A stretch of DNA of 64,000 bases, taken from positions 137,532,735 through 137,596,734 of the forward strand of contig NC_134364.1 of NCBI RefSeq assembly GCF_048569485.1, in the 5' to 3' direction. The notes under the pieces are model-generated. The model had not been told where the DNA came from. It worked only from the letters and a program-made list of their open reading frames with translations, and made no database searches. The position numbers and the translations under genes were made by a program. This document shows positions 35,011-46,200 of this stretch, in pieces. The stretch comes from Anomaloglossus baeobatrachus (lineage: Eukaryota > Chordata > Amphibia > Anura > Aromobatidae). The stretch's first letter is position 1. The number at the start of each line of letters is the position of its first letter.

Positions 35011-35337
35011 GCGGGGGGGATTGAGATGGAGGAGGAGATGGGGATATATACAAAGAGGAGGAGGAGGAGAGTACAGGGATATGTACGAGGAAGAGGAGGA
35101 TAGGAGGGGGATCTCTACGGGCCGCTGGAGAGGACGATGGATCTTTATGAGGGTGGAGGAGACGAAGGAGGGGGAGCTATATGGGGCAGCGACGAAGAGG
35201 AATCTATACAGGGGCAAAGGAGAGAGGGGGATTTATACAGTGGAGAAGGGGAGCTGTGCAGGGCAGTGGAGGATCCGTGCGGGAGAAGCAGAAAGGAGAG
35301 GAGGGGGAAGCGTGCGGGGCCCGAGGAGAGGACAACC
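35011..35337. repeat. Degenerate purine-rich forerunner of the 27-bp repeat
   Basis: Blocks of about 27-36 bp, each running from a purine-rich stretch to a pyrimidine-purine end such as atatac, atgtac, tctctac, ctttat, ctatac, tttatac or ctgtgc. They pass gradually into the regular 27-bp unit at 35338. It looks like the old, unhomogenised edge of the array. Confidence 0.6.
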
Positions 35338-36915
35338 TGTATAGGGGCGGAGCAGAGGGCAACCTGCATAGGGGCGGAGCAGAGGGCAACCTGCATAGGG
35401 GCGGAGGAGAGGGCAACCTGCATAGGGGCGGAGGAGAGGGCAACCTGCATAGGGGCGGAGGAGAGGGCAACCTGCATAGGGGCGGAGCAGAGGGCAACCT
35501 GCATAGGGGCGGAGCAGAGGGCAACCTGCATAGGGGCGGAGCAGAGGGCAACCTGCATAGGGGCGGAGCAGAGGGCAACTTGCATAGGGGCGGAGCAGAG
35601 GGCAACCTGCATAGGGGCGGAGCAGAGGGCAACCTGCATAGGGGCGGAGCAGAGGGCAACCTGCATAGGGGCGGAGCAGAGGGCAACCTGCATAGGGGCG
35701 GAGCAGAGGGCAACCTGCATAGGGGCGGAGCAGAGGGCAACCTGCATAGGGGCGGAGCAGAGGGCAACCTGCATAGGGGCGGAGCAGAGGGCAACCTGCA
35801 TAGGGGCGGAGCAGAGGGCAACCTGCATAGGGGCGGAGCAGAGGGCAACCTGCATAGGGGCGGAGCAGAGGGCAACCTGCATAGGGGCGGAGCAGAGGGC
35901 AACCTGCATAGGGGCGGAGCAGAGGGCAACCTGCATAGGGGCGGAGGAGAGGGCAACCTGCATAGGGGCGGAGCAGAGGGCAACCTGCATAGGGGCGGAG
36001 CAGAGGGCAACCTGCATAGGGGCGGAGCAGAGGCCAACCTGCATAGGGGCGGAGCAGAGGGCAACCTGCATAGGGGCGGAGCAGAGGGCAACCTGCATAG
36101 GGGCGGAGCAGAGGGCAACCTGCATAGGTGCGGAGCAGAGGGCAACCTGCATAGGGGCGGAGCAGAGGGCAACCTGCATAGGGGCGGAGCAGAGGGCAAC
36201 CTGCATAGGGGCGGAGGAGAGGGCAACCTGCATAGGGGCGGAGGAGAGGGCAACCTGCATAGGGGCGGAGCAGAGGGCAACCTGCATAGGGGCGGAGCAG
36301 AGGGCAACCTGCATAGGGGCGGAGCAGAGGGCAACCTGCATAGGGGCGGAGCAGAGGGCAACCTGCATAGGGGCGGAGCAGAGGGCAACCTGCATAGGGG
36401 CGGAGCAGAGGGCAACCTGCATAGGGGCGGAGCAGAGGGCAACCTGCATAGGGGCGGAGCAGAGGGCAACCTGCATAGGGGCGGAGCAGAGGGCAACCTG
36501 CATAGGGGCGGAGGAGAGGGCAACCTGCATAGGGGCGGAGCAGAGGGCAACCTGCATAGGGGCGGAGCAGAGGGCAACCTGCATAGGGGCGGAGCAGAGG
36601 GCAACCTGCATAGGGGCGGAGCAGAGGGCAACCTGCATAGGGGCGGAGCAGAGGGCAACCTGCATAGGGGCGGAGCAGAGGGCAACGTGCATAGGGGCGG
36701 AGCAGAGGGCAACGTGCATAGGGGCGGAGGAGAGGGCAACCTGCATAGGGGCGGGGGAGAGGGCAACCTGCATAGGGGCGGAGGAGAGGGCAACCTGCAT
36801 AGGGGCGGAGCAGAGGGCAACCTGCATAGGGGCGGAGCAGAGGGCAACCTGCATAGGGGCGGAGCAGAGGGCAACCTGCATAGGGGCGGAGCAGAGGGCA
36901 ACCTGCATAGGGTCG
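35338..36915. repeat. 27-bp minisatellite, block 1
   Basis: About 58 units of ataggggcggagcagagggc + aacctgc (27 bp), with a frequent G/C variant (gag/cag). Because 27 is a multiple of three and units lack stops, several frames stay open for more than 550 codons on both strands. These are not taken as genes. Confidence 0.95.
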
Positions 36916-37726
36916 TGTATTGCAAATATAAAAATGGCTATTTTTTGAGTCTATACATTATGTTAAACTATAACATATTGATTAATCAGACAGACAAAGT
37001 GTACATGGTTACAAAATCTTGTATATACTTAAGGATTTCTGTGTGTTTGTCTTGAATATACAGACAGACAATATACCATTGTAACAGAAACCTTATGATT
37101 TACTTACATCAAATATCTGATGGTTTTGTGTGTTTGCTATCCATTGAAATAGAAACTCTGATCTATTTAGTTCACAATCTGATGTTTTATGTGTTTGCTA
37201 TATACACAGACAGACAATATATCCATTTACCTATCTCAAATACCTGATGTGTATTCTTGGGAGATTTGAATGTCTGTGGGTTTATTAACCCATTGTCTGA
37301 TGTGTGGTGTACCTCTGATTCATCTATGCCCAATGACTGGCCATCAAAGGGCATGGATCAATAAGACTACAACACATTAACTTTAAGGCTTGTAATATTG
37401 TTCAAGCCTCTATAAGATCAGCTGAAGTATAGCACAGACATAAGCTCGTGTTTGCTGCCTCCGTGAGACGTCCGGGCAGTGATGTCCAGGAGTTCTCTGT
37501 CTATGTCCTGCTTCTCTGACCTCCAGACAGATGATGTCCAAAGCTCCTTGGTGATGTAAGTATATTTAACTGTACTTAACCTTTGTATGTTCAATATACA
37601 AAAGTGTACACAATATCATACTTTTCCTTTAAGTTTGTATTTCACATTAACCTTTATAATAAAATTACTTATTTGCCTTCTTTAAAGCCGTATCTGAACC
37701 TTAGTGTTAAAAATATTAGCAAAACA
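36916..37726 (+). repeat. 5' LTR of ERV1
   Basis: Starts tgtattgcaaatata and ends attagcaaaaca. An aataaa polyadenylation-like signal lies near 37659 (ctttataataaaatt). The 3' 342 bp recur at 51710-52051. Confidence 0.9.
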
Positions 37727-37728
37727 TT

Positions 37729-37746
37729 TGGCGCTGCGAGCAGGGT
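37729..37746 (+). other. Primer-binding site of ERV1 (serine tRNA-like)
   Basis: tggcgctgcgagcaggg begins two bases after the 5' LTR. From memory of tRNA-Ser(CGA/UGA) 3' ends it matches with about one mismatch. Other tRNAs fit worse. Confidence 0.6.
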
Positions 37747-38550
37747 ATACGCAGAAGCCTCTGAGTATTTTTGTTAGTGTGATATTGCGTGAAATATGCC
37801 TCTTTTTAAGAAAAAAGTGGTTGTGAGTGAATGCATTGAGATTCCAGGTTGGGAACAGAGTCCCTATGATATTTTGGCAACCAAGTGGTCGCATAGTGTT
37901 GGTTTGAGTGAACCATGGGACAAATGTTTGAAAAATGCTGAACCTGTAGATGTGGTTGAATGCTTGCAGAAAGTGAAAGTGGAGAAAGGTAAAGAATTGG
38001 GCGCTGTTGGTAGGCGTGGATGGATCCTGTTGTCTGCATATAGAAAACAGCATCAGGAAAAGATACGTATGGTAACAAAAGCTCAGGAATTAGAGAGGCA
38101 GTTGTGTGAGGTCCAGACTGCATTGGTCACAGCACAGTGTCAGAATAAGTGGTCAGTGGACAAGTGTGATGGATATCAGCATGATGCAGACAAGTCTGCT
38201 GTATGTATAGAGCAGTATAAATACAGAAAGAAGAGAGGGAAGGAGAATAGAAGGGAAGGAGCTTTGGCCATAGCCAGAGCAGGGACAGAGGGGAACTCAG
38301 ATGAGTGGAATGGTGACGTATGGAACTCATCTGATTCTGAAAACGTCACCGATCCAGACCAGAAGGATGAACATGTCAGTGGGGAGAAGGAAAGTGATCC
38401 TCATCTTCACCCAATAAGAGTTCATCCTATATACCATAGACAAGTTGTAGAAACAGCTACAGGTAAACAGAACAGGAATATGGTACAGGATTGCAGTCAG
38501 CTTCATGATCATTTTTCACAAAGGCCAAATGAACCTTTGATAGCTTGGAT

Positions 38551-41500
38551 CAGGGGTGGGCAATTAATTTTCCCATGGGGCCGCATGAGAAATTGGGATG
38601 GTTTTAGAGGGCCGGACTAATATAATTAACTCAGTTTTACCCAATACTGTATATAGCATATATAGTATCCCTTCATATACAAACAGTAAGTTACGGACTG
38701 TGTGACCCCTCGTGGCCCTGCACGCACACATGTCCTTTCTTTCTCTGGCAGCACGGGTGTCACACGGATCGCACACTGATGTGATCTGTGTGACATCAGT
38801 GTGACAAATACCAGAGAAAACACGGGTCTTTTTAATAAAAAGATTTTCTATATTTACCTCTCTCCAGCGCTGCTGTCTCTGGCTCTGCTGCCTCCCGCTC
38901 CTTATCGCTGGTAATTATACTCACTGAATATTCACTGCAGTGAGCAGCTGGAAGCAGGGACAGCGCTGGGGACCGCATCGCTGGGTGAGTATACAGGTGT
39001 GTGTGTATGTTGAGAACCTGGAAGCCGGAGCATCTCGGGGACTCGTCACAGTTCCCAATGAACTCTGATGAACCCATGAAGCAGTAGCGTGGGTGTCGCA
39101 GGATGGTCATCAAAGTTCATTGGAAACTCTGATGACCTCCTGGAGGTCACTGTGCTTGCAGAATACTCACCTGTCCCTGCGGTGATGTCCTCAACGGTGC
39201 TGTGCCCGGTGCTGTCATCGCGATGCTCCGGCTTCCAGGTCCTGAGTGCGGTGAATAATCAATGAATGAGCGGTGGTCAGGAGCTGGAGGCAGCAGAGCT
39301 GAAGAAAGCAGGTAAATATGGAAAATCTTTTTATTTCACAGACTCGTGTTTTCTCCGGTACCTGTCACATGTATGCAAACAGGTACCAGAGAAACACAAT
39401 CAGGCCCTGTAATGGCGGTATGGCGCTGCAGGGGGCGGGGAGAGAGCACGTGGTACCCGATGTAACTCCAGTACCACTCACAGTTACGGGCTTATCTCTC
39501 TGCACGCACGCACACATACATACACAGACGCACACGCTATATACATATATACACAAACAATCCCCATATACTACATCACTACACCCCCATATACACCTGT
39601 AATATACATCACTACACCCACATATACACCTGTAATATACATCACTACACCCCTATATACACCTGTAATATACATCACTGCACCCCCATATACACCTGTA
39701 ATATACATCACTACACCCCCATATATACCTGTAATATACATCACTTCACCCCCATATACACCTGTAATATACATCACTTCACCCCCATATACACCTGTAA
39801 TATACATCACTTCACCCCCATATACACCTGTAATATACATCACTTCACCCCCATATACACCTGTAATATACATCACTACACCCCCATATACACCTGTAAT
39901 ATACATCACTACACCCCCATATATACCTGTAATATACATCACTGCACCCCCATATACACCTGTAATATACATCACTACACCCACATATACACCTGTAATA
40001 TACATCACTTCACCCCCATATACACCTGTAATATACATCACTTCACCCCCATATACACCTGTAATATACATCACTTCACCCCCATATACACCTGTAATAT
40101 ACATCACTACACCCCTATATACACTTGTAATATACATCACTACACCCACATATACACCTGTAATATACATCACTTCACCCCCATATACACTTGTAATATA
40201 CATCACTTCACCCCCATATACACCTGTAATATACATCACTTCACCCCCATATACACCTGTAATATACATCACTGCACCCCCATATACACCTGTAATATAC
40301 ATCACTGCACCCCTATATACACTTGTAATATACATCACTTCACCCCCATATACACCTGTAATATACATCACTACACCCCTATATACACTTGTAATATACA
40401 TCACTACACCCACATATACACCTGTAATATACATCACTACACCCCTATATACACTTGTAATATACATCACTACACCCACATATACACCTGTAATATACAT
40501 CACTACACCCACATATACACCTGTAATATACATCACTTCACCCCCATATACACCTGTAATATACATCACTTCACCCCCATATACACCTGTAATATACATC
40601 ACTACACCCCTATATACACCTGTAATATACATCACTTCACCCCCATATATACCTGTAATATACATCACTACACCCCCATATACACCTGTAATATACATCA
40701 CTGCACCCCCATATACACCTGTAATATACATCACTGCACCCCCATATACACCTGTAATATACATCACTGCACCCCCATATACACCTGTAATATACATCAC
40801 TACACCCCTATATACACCTGTAATATACATCACTACACCCCTATATACACCTGTAATATACATCACTGCACCCCCATATACACCTGTAATATACATCACT
40901 ACACCCCTATATACACCTGTAATATACATCACTGCACCCCTATATACACCTATAATATACATCACTGCACCCCTATATACACCTATAATATACATCACTA
41001 CACCGCTATATACACCTGTAATATACATCACTGCACCCCCATATACACCTGTAATATACATCACTGCACCCCCATATATACCTGTAATATACATCACTAC
41101 ACCCCCATATACACCTGTAATATACATCACTACACCCCCATATACACCTGTAATATACATCACTGCACCCCCATATACACCTGTAATATACATCACTACC
41201 CCCCGATATACACTTGTAATATACATCACTACACCCCTATATACACCTGTAATATACATCACTGCACCCCTATATACACCTGTAATATACATCACTACAC
41301 CCCTATATACACCTGTAATATACATCACTACACCCCTATATACACTTGTAATATACATCACTGCACCCCTATATACATCACTACACCCCTATATACACCT
41401 GTAATATACATCACTGCACCCCTATATACACCTGTAATATACATCACTACACCCCTATATACACCTGTAATATACATCACTACACCCCTATATACACTTG

Positions 41501-42179
41501 TAATATACATCACTACACCCCTATATACACTTGTAATATACATCACTACACCCCTATATACACTTGTAATATACATCACTACACCCCTATATACTACACC
41601 TGTAAAACTACATTGCCATATACTACATCACTACACCCAAATATTACTCACCAGTTACCCCCCCCTCCCCTCCACTCCCCCCATTGTCCCCTCAGGTTAC
41701 TAGTCACCACTCACCTTTCCCTCCTCAGACACCTCCGTACGGGCTCCCGCTGACATCCTCTTCTCTTGTACGGCCCCCGCTGAGCTGCTTCCTCTCTCCG
41801 TACGGGCTCCGGCTGCTGCATCTTCTTCTCCTGCCGGGGCGGGAACCTTTCAAATGACACACACGCGCGCCGTACTGACGACATCAGGGCGCGCGCGTGT
41901 GTGTCACAGAGAAAGTGCCGGCAGGAAAAAGAGGACAGATTCCTGCGTTCCGCTGCTGCACTGTGCGGTGCTGCAGTATCTGTCCTCTGTTCCCTGCCGG
42001 CACGCAGCGTGTGATAAGGGCAATCTGACCACGGGCCGCCCGGAGCCTGGAGCTCCGGACAACAGGTCAGATTGCCCTCATCAGTGACCGGCCAGCAAGG
42101 ACGCCCGGAGCCAGGCGGGCCGGTCACAGAGAGTAGGCGGGCCGGATGTGGCCCGCGGGCCGCCTCTTGCCCAGGTCTG
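38551..42179. mobile_element. Non-autonomous hAT element, copy 1, carrying a 33-bp tandem array
   Basis: Ends CAGGGGTGGGCAATTAATTT (38551) and ...ttgcccaggtctg (42179), with a perfect 8-bp target duplication gcttggat (38543-38550 and 42180-42187). The sub-terminal sequence ggccggatgtggcccgcggg resembles Charlie-type hAT ends. The interior holds about 2 kb of 33-bp repeats and a CpG-rich segment (41740-42120). No transposase. It is inserted in ERV1 gag and so younger than ERV1. Confidence 0.92.
39565..41600. repeat. 33-bp tandem array inside hAT copy 1
   Basis: About 61 units of cacctgtaatatacatcact + (a/g/t)caccccc(a/t)tata, 33 bp. The minus-strand frame of 596 codons is an 11-residue repeat (MYITGVYGGV-type) created by the period and is not taken as a gene. 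Confidence 0.95.
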
Positions 42180-44868
42180 GCTTGGATAGTCAGATTATGG
42201 GAGACGGGGGCTCATGGAGTACAGCTGGATGCTGTGGATGGCCCAAAGTTTGTTCAACTCAGCCATGAGCCTGTAGTGAAGGAGGCATTTTGTTCCTTGA
42301 TAGTTCAGCGACCACATGTGGTGTGTAGTATGTTGGATGTTGTGGCTATGGCATTGCAGCATAAATACCCATCCGAGGCGGACTGGCCGCCTAATGAAAA
42401 ACCATGGTTTACATTGAAAGATTGTGCTCGGATATTGAAGGAGGAGGCTATGAAAACTGCTATTTCAGCAAGTACATATGACAATTCCATGCAAGTTATT
42501 GTAAGTGTTTCTATTAGAAATTGTATCATTAGAAATGCCCCTCCAGCTTATAAACATGTCATGATGGCATTAATGATAAATCAGACTGGGAAACCAATCT
42601 CTAATACATTGGAGGCGATCCGACAGTTAGGGGGTCTGGGAGAATGGGGTCCCAAACAGAGAGATCAGCTTAATTTTGAAGAACAGTGTAACAACATCAA
42701 AAGTAGTAAAAATGGTAGATCCCGTGTTACCAGGAGAGATATGTTTATGGCCCTGATAAAGGATGGTGTTCCCTGGGATAAAATAGACGGGATTAGTACT
42801 GACGAGATGTGGAAATTGTATCAAAAGAGAAAATTGTATCAAAGGAGAGGACTCAATAAAAAGTCAGGGGTTTCACATAATAAAAAGATTCTGAATCTCC
42901 ACAGCGCAGGCGAAGCAGGACACGGGGAGAAAGAGGGCCACTGTCTCATCGTCACCAGCAAAGCCTACACCACCGGGGGTGGAGGATCTTTATGCTGAAA
43001 TCAAATGTATAGTGCAGGAAATCAAAGCCCACCAGAAGAGGTCATCATCATCTTCCACCAAGATGTCTCCATCTGAAATGGAAGCTAGATGGGGGAAAGA
43101 TAAGGGTAATATTGAGACCACAGAGGAGATTGCCACCAATACACAATGTACAGAGATATGTAAAGAGAGAAGTATTACAAAAGCCATTCCTGCTCATAAA
43201 CAATACAGAGCCATCCAAATGTTCACAAAGGAGACTGGAAACCAGCAGGATCCCTGTGTTCAGTCTATTGGAAGGGCAATTATTTTTGCTATTGTTTGGT
43301 TGGTCATATATTTGCATACCAATGCTGCTAATTAATACAGCACAATATACCAATATGGTTGGGTAAATAGTGAGCTTTTTTGGCTCTCGAGTTAGATGTG
43401 AATCTTTTTGCATATGGATAATGGACTGGATAAAATTGTGTTTTGTGCATTATTTGAGCTTATATGCTAATCATGTTTGTGCTTTCTTTTTAGACTGGAG
43501 ACCAGAGTTTTACATGTTATTAGAGCAATCAGGCTAAAACAATGAAACAAGTAATCATCCCATTGTGAAGAATGGGTATTGTATTTACCTAATGGTTGTT
43601 GTTTGTTTTATGTGTATGTTCAATCAGGACCACAATAGGCTTGTAAATGCCCTCTCAGTATGAAGGTCTCATAGTCTGAAGGTCAGATTTGGCCTTAAAC
43701 TGAACTCAGGTAATGAGAGAAGGGATAGATCAGGATTATTAATTAAGGTAATTGTAATGAATAGTGGAGACATGTTAATCAGTTGATGGTACTGTCTATT
43801 TCTAAAATGTAGATAGTCAGAGGGAGGGCTCCTTCAGTTCTGCAGAGAAGATAAAATGATTTGGATCTTCACATCCTATCAATGATTGTGCAAAAATGTG
43901 GGTAAAACAATTGAGTGACAAAAGGTATTCCAGAACCTGCTGAAGTCATTGCTCGAGGAGCAGACAATGTGCTGACAGTTATGAAACAAGACAAGTGGGA
44001 ACACATCCCAACTGACAGATGAGTAATATGTGTATTGTTGTCCCTTTAGATCAAAATCTGGAAATGTTGCATCATTGGCGCCACCATGGGCATGGATCTA
44101 CTTCCGTCAGAAGCCAAGCAACCTTCAGACCGAAAACAGAGACCAACCGTGGAAAATGTGGCCTTATTGAAAACCAAACAAAAGAAGACCTAGAAGAAGA
44201 AGATGTGACCCAAAACGTCACCTCCAATCTGTATTGTGCCTATATGAACTGCACTGGGGAACACTCTCTAACAGAAGAGATGATTGCCCTAAGGACGCAG
44301 AGGACTTGTCAAAGCAAAATAGGCAGATGTCAACAATTAAAAATACAGAATCAGACAGGCTATAAAGAGATTGCTATTATTTGTGGCTCTCATACAAATA
44401 AAAAATGCAAACGTATGAGGGCAGGAAATAATATGAGATTAACAATATAATGACCGTTTCATCATATACACAAACTGTAAAATTGTTAACAAAATCATAG
44501 ATACAAGGATTATCTATAATAATTGTAGGAACACTCCCAGTAGCGACATATGCTGCTAAAGCACAAGGCCGATTCTCTTGTTTGGTGGTTACATTTATAA
44601 ATACCACAAGTAGAGATAGATATACTAGATTTATTACATTACACAAGATAATGGTAGATGGTGGGAATGGGTACTTTCTTAGTTACCTGATTTTTGGATA
44701 TATTCGTTATATATTAGGAGTAATATTTGCTATAATTTGTGCATGCATTGCTTTGTGTTGTTGTATACAGTGTACACTTTCCTTATGTCAATCATCTGCT
44801 AAAACCATGCCCTTAGGATATGGTACCTTGTATAAATAATCTATGGCTCAAAATAGCCAAGGGTGGAA

Positions 44869-45676
44869 TGTATTGCAAATATAAAAATGGCTATTTTTTG
44901 AGTCTATACATTATGTTAAACTATAAAATATTGATTAATCAGACAAAGTGTACATGGTTACAAAATCTTGTATATACTTAAGGATTTCTGTGTGTTTGTC
45001 TTGAATATACAGACAGACAATATACCATTGTAACAGAAACCTTATGATTTACTTACATCAAATATCTGATGGTTTTGTGTGTTTGCTATCCATTGAAATA
45101 GAAACTCTGATCTATTTAGTTCAACAATCTGATGTTTTATGTGTTTGCTATATACACAGACAGACAATATATCCATTTACCTATCTCAAATACCTGATGT
45201 GTATTCTTGGGAGATTTGAATGTCTGTGGGTTTATTACCCCATTGTCTGATGTGTGGTGTACCTCTGATTCATCTATGCCCAATGACTGGCTATCAAAGG
45301 GCATGGATCAATAAGACTACAACACATTAACTTTAAGGCTTGTAATATTGTTCAAGCCTCTATAAGATCAGCTGAAGTATAGCACAGACATAAGCTCGTG
45401 TTTGCTGCCTCCGTGAGACGTCCGGGCAGTGATGTCCAGGAGTTCTCTGTCTATGTCCTGCTTCTCTGACCTCCAGACAGATGATGTCCAAAGCTCCTTG
45501 GTGATGTAAGTATATTTAACTGTACTTAACCTTTGTATGTTCAATATACAAAAGTGTATGCAATATCATACTTTTCCTTTAAGTTTGTATTTCACATTAA
45601 CCTTTATAATAAAATTACTTATTTGCCTTCTTTAAAGCCGTATCTGAACCTTAGTGTTAAAAATATTAGCAAAACA
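44869..45676 (+). repeat. 3' LTR of ERV1
   Basis: Preceded by a purine tract (ccaagggtggaa). Matches 36916-37726 almost throughout. It is followed directly by gggcgg of the 27-bp minisatellite. Confidence 0.9.
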
Positions 45677-46152
45677 GGGCGGAACAGAGGGCAACCTGCA
45701 TAGGGGCGGAGCAGAGGGCAACCTGCATAGGGGCGGAGCAGAGGGCAACCTGCATAGGGGCGGAGCAGAGGGCAACCTGCATAGGGGCGGAGCAGAGGGC
45801 AACCTGCATAGGGGCGGAGGAGAGGGCAACCTGCATAGGGGCGGAGGAGAGGGCAACCTGCATAGGGGCGGAGCAGAGGGCAACCTGCATAGGGGCGGAG
45901 GAGAGGGCAACCTGCATAGGGGCGGAGGAGAGGGCAACCTGCATAGGGGCGGAGGAGAGGGCAACCTGCATAGGGGCGGAGCAGAGGGCAACCTGCATAG
46001 GGGCGGAGCAGAGGGCAACCTGCATAGGGGCGGAGCAGAGGGCAACCTGCATAGGGGCGGAGCAGAGGGCAACCTGCATAGGGGCGGAGCAGAGGGCAAC
46101 CTGCATAGGGGCGGAGCAGAGGGCTACCTGCATAGGGGCGGAGCAGAGGGGC
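45677..46152. repeat. 27-bp minisatellite, block 2
   Basis: About 17 units of the same unit as 35338-36915. It is the continuation of block 1 on the far side of ERV1. Confidence 0.93.
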
Positions 46153-46156
46153 AAAA

Positions 46157-46186
46157 CAGGACTGCCTGCATGCCTCTCGATAGGAG
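46157..46186. repeat. 30-bp inverted copy of ERV2 internal sequence
   Basis: The perfect reverse complement of 51435-51464, which lies inside ERV2 just before its 3' LTR. This copy sits 15 bp upstream of the 5' LTR, followed by tttcctcac, the inverse of the LTR start gtgaggaaa. Confidence 0.9.
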
Positions 46187-46200
46187 TTTCCTCACGTTAT

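Larger units (their letters stand above)
36916..45676 (+). mobile_element. Endogenous retrovirus ERV1, interrupted by a hAT element
   Basis: Fossil provirus. LTRs 36916-37726 and 44869-45676 (about 810 bp, TG...CA, about eight differences by eye, so young). The primer-binding site at 37729 (tggcgctgcgagcagg) fits a serine tRNA with about one mismatch. Parts: a gag-like matrix region from 37796, capsid-like sequence 42180-42900, further gag-like sequence to about 43335, and env-like segments at 44019-44450 (several N-x-S/T sites) and 44582-44839 (a membrane-spanning segment with a cysteine-rich end). Pol is not recognised. A hAT copy (38551-42179) lies inside gag. Flanks ggtcg / gggcg are a probable 5-bp duplication inside the 27-bp minisatellite. 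It is not whole. Confidence 0.85.

Noticed and set aside
35137-36948. Very long open frames of nine-residue repeats on both strands (27-bp minisatellite)
   Set aside because: Several frames on both strands are open at once because the 27-bp unit has no stop. There is no start context, domain or non-repetitive body.
39571-41361. A 596-codon frame of 11-residue repeats
   Set aside because: A product of the 33-bp period inside a hAT element.
41711-42127. CpG-rich segment as a possible EFNA3 promoter or exon 1
   Set aside because: It lies inside hAT copy 1 and recurs in hAT copy 2 (56800-57110), so it belongs to the transposon. No ephrin signal-peptide exon is seen on the minus strand.
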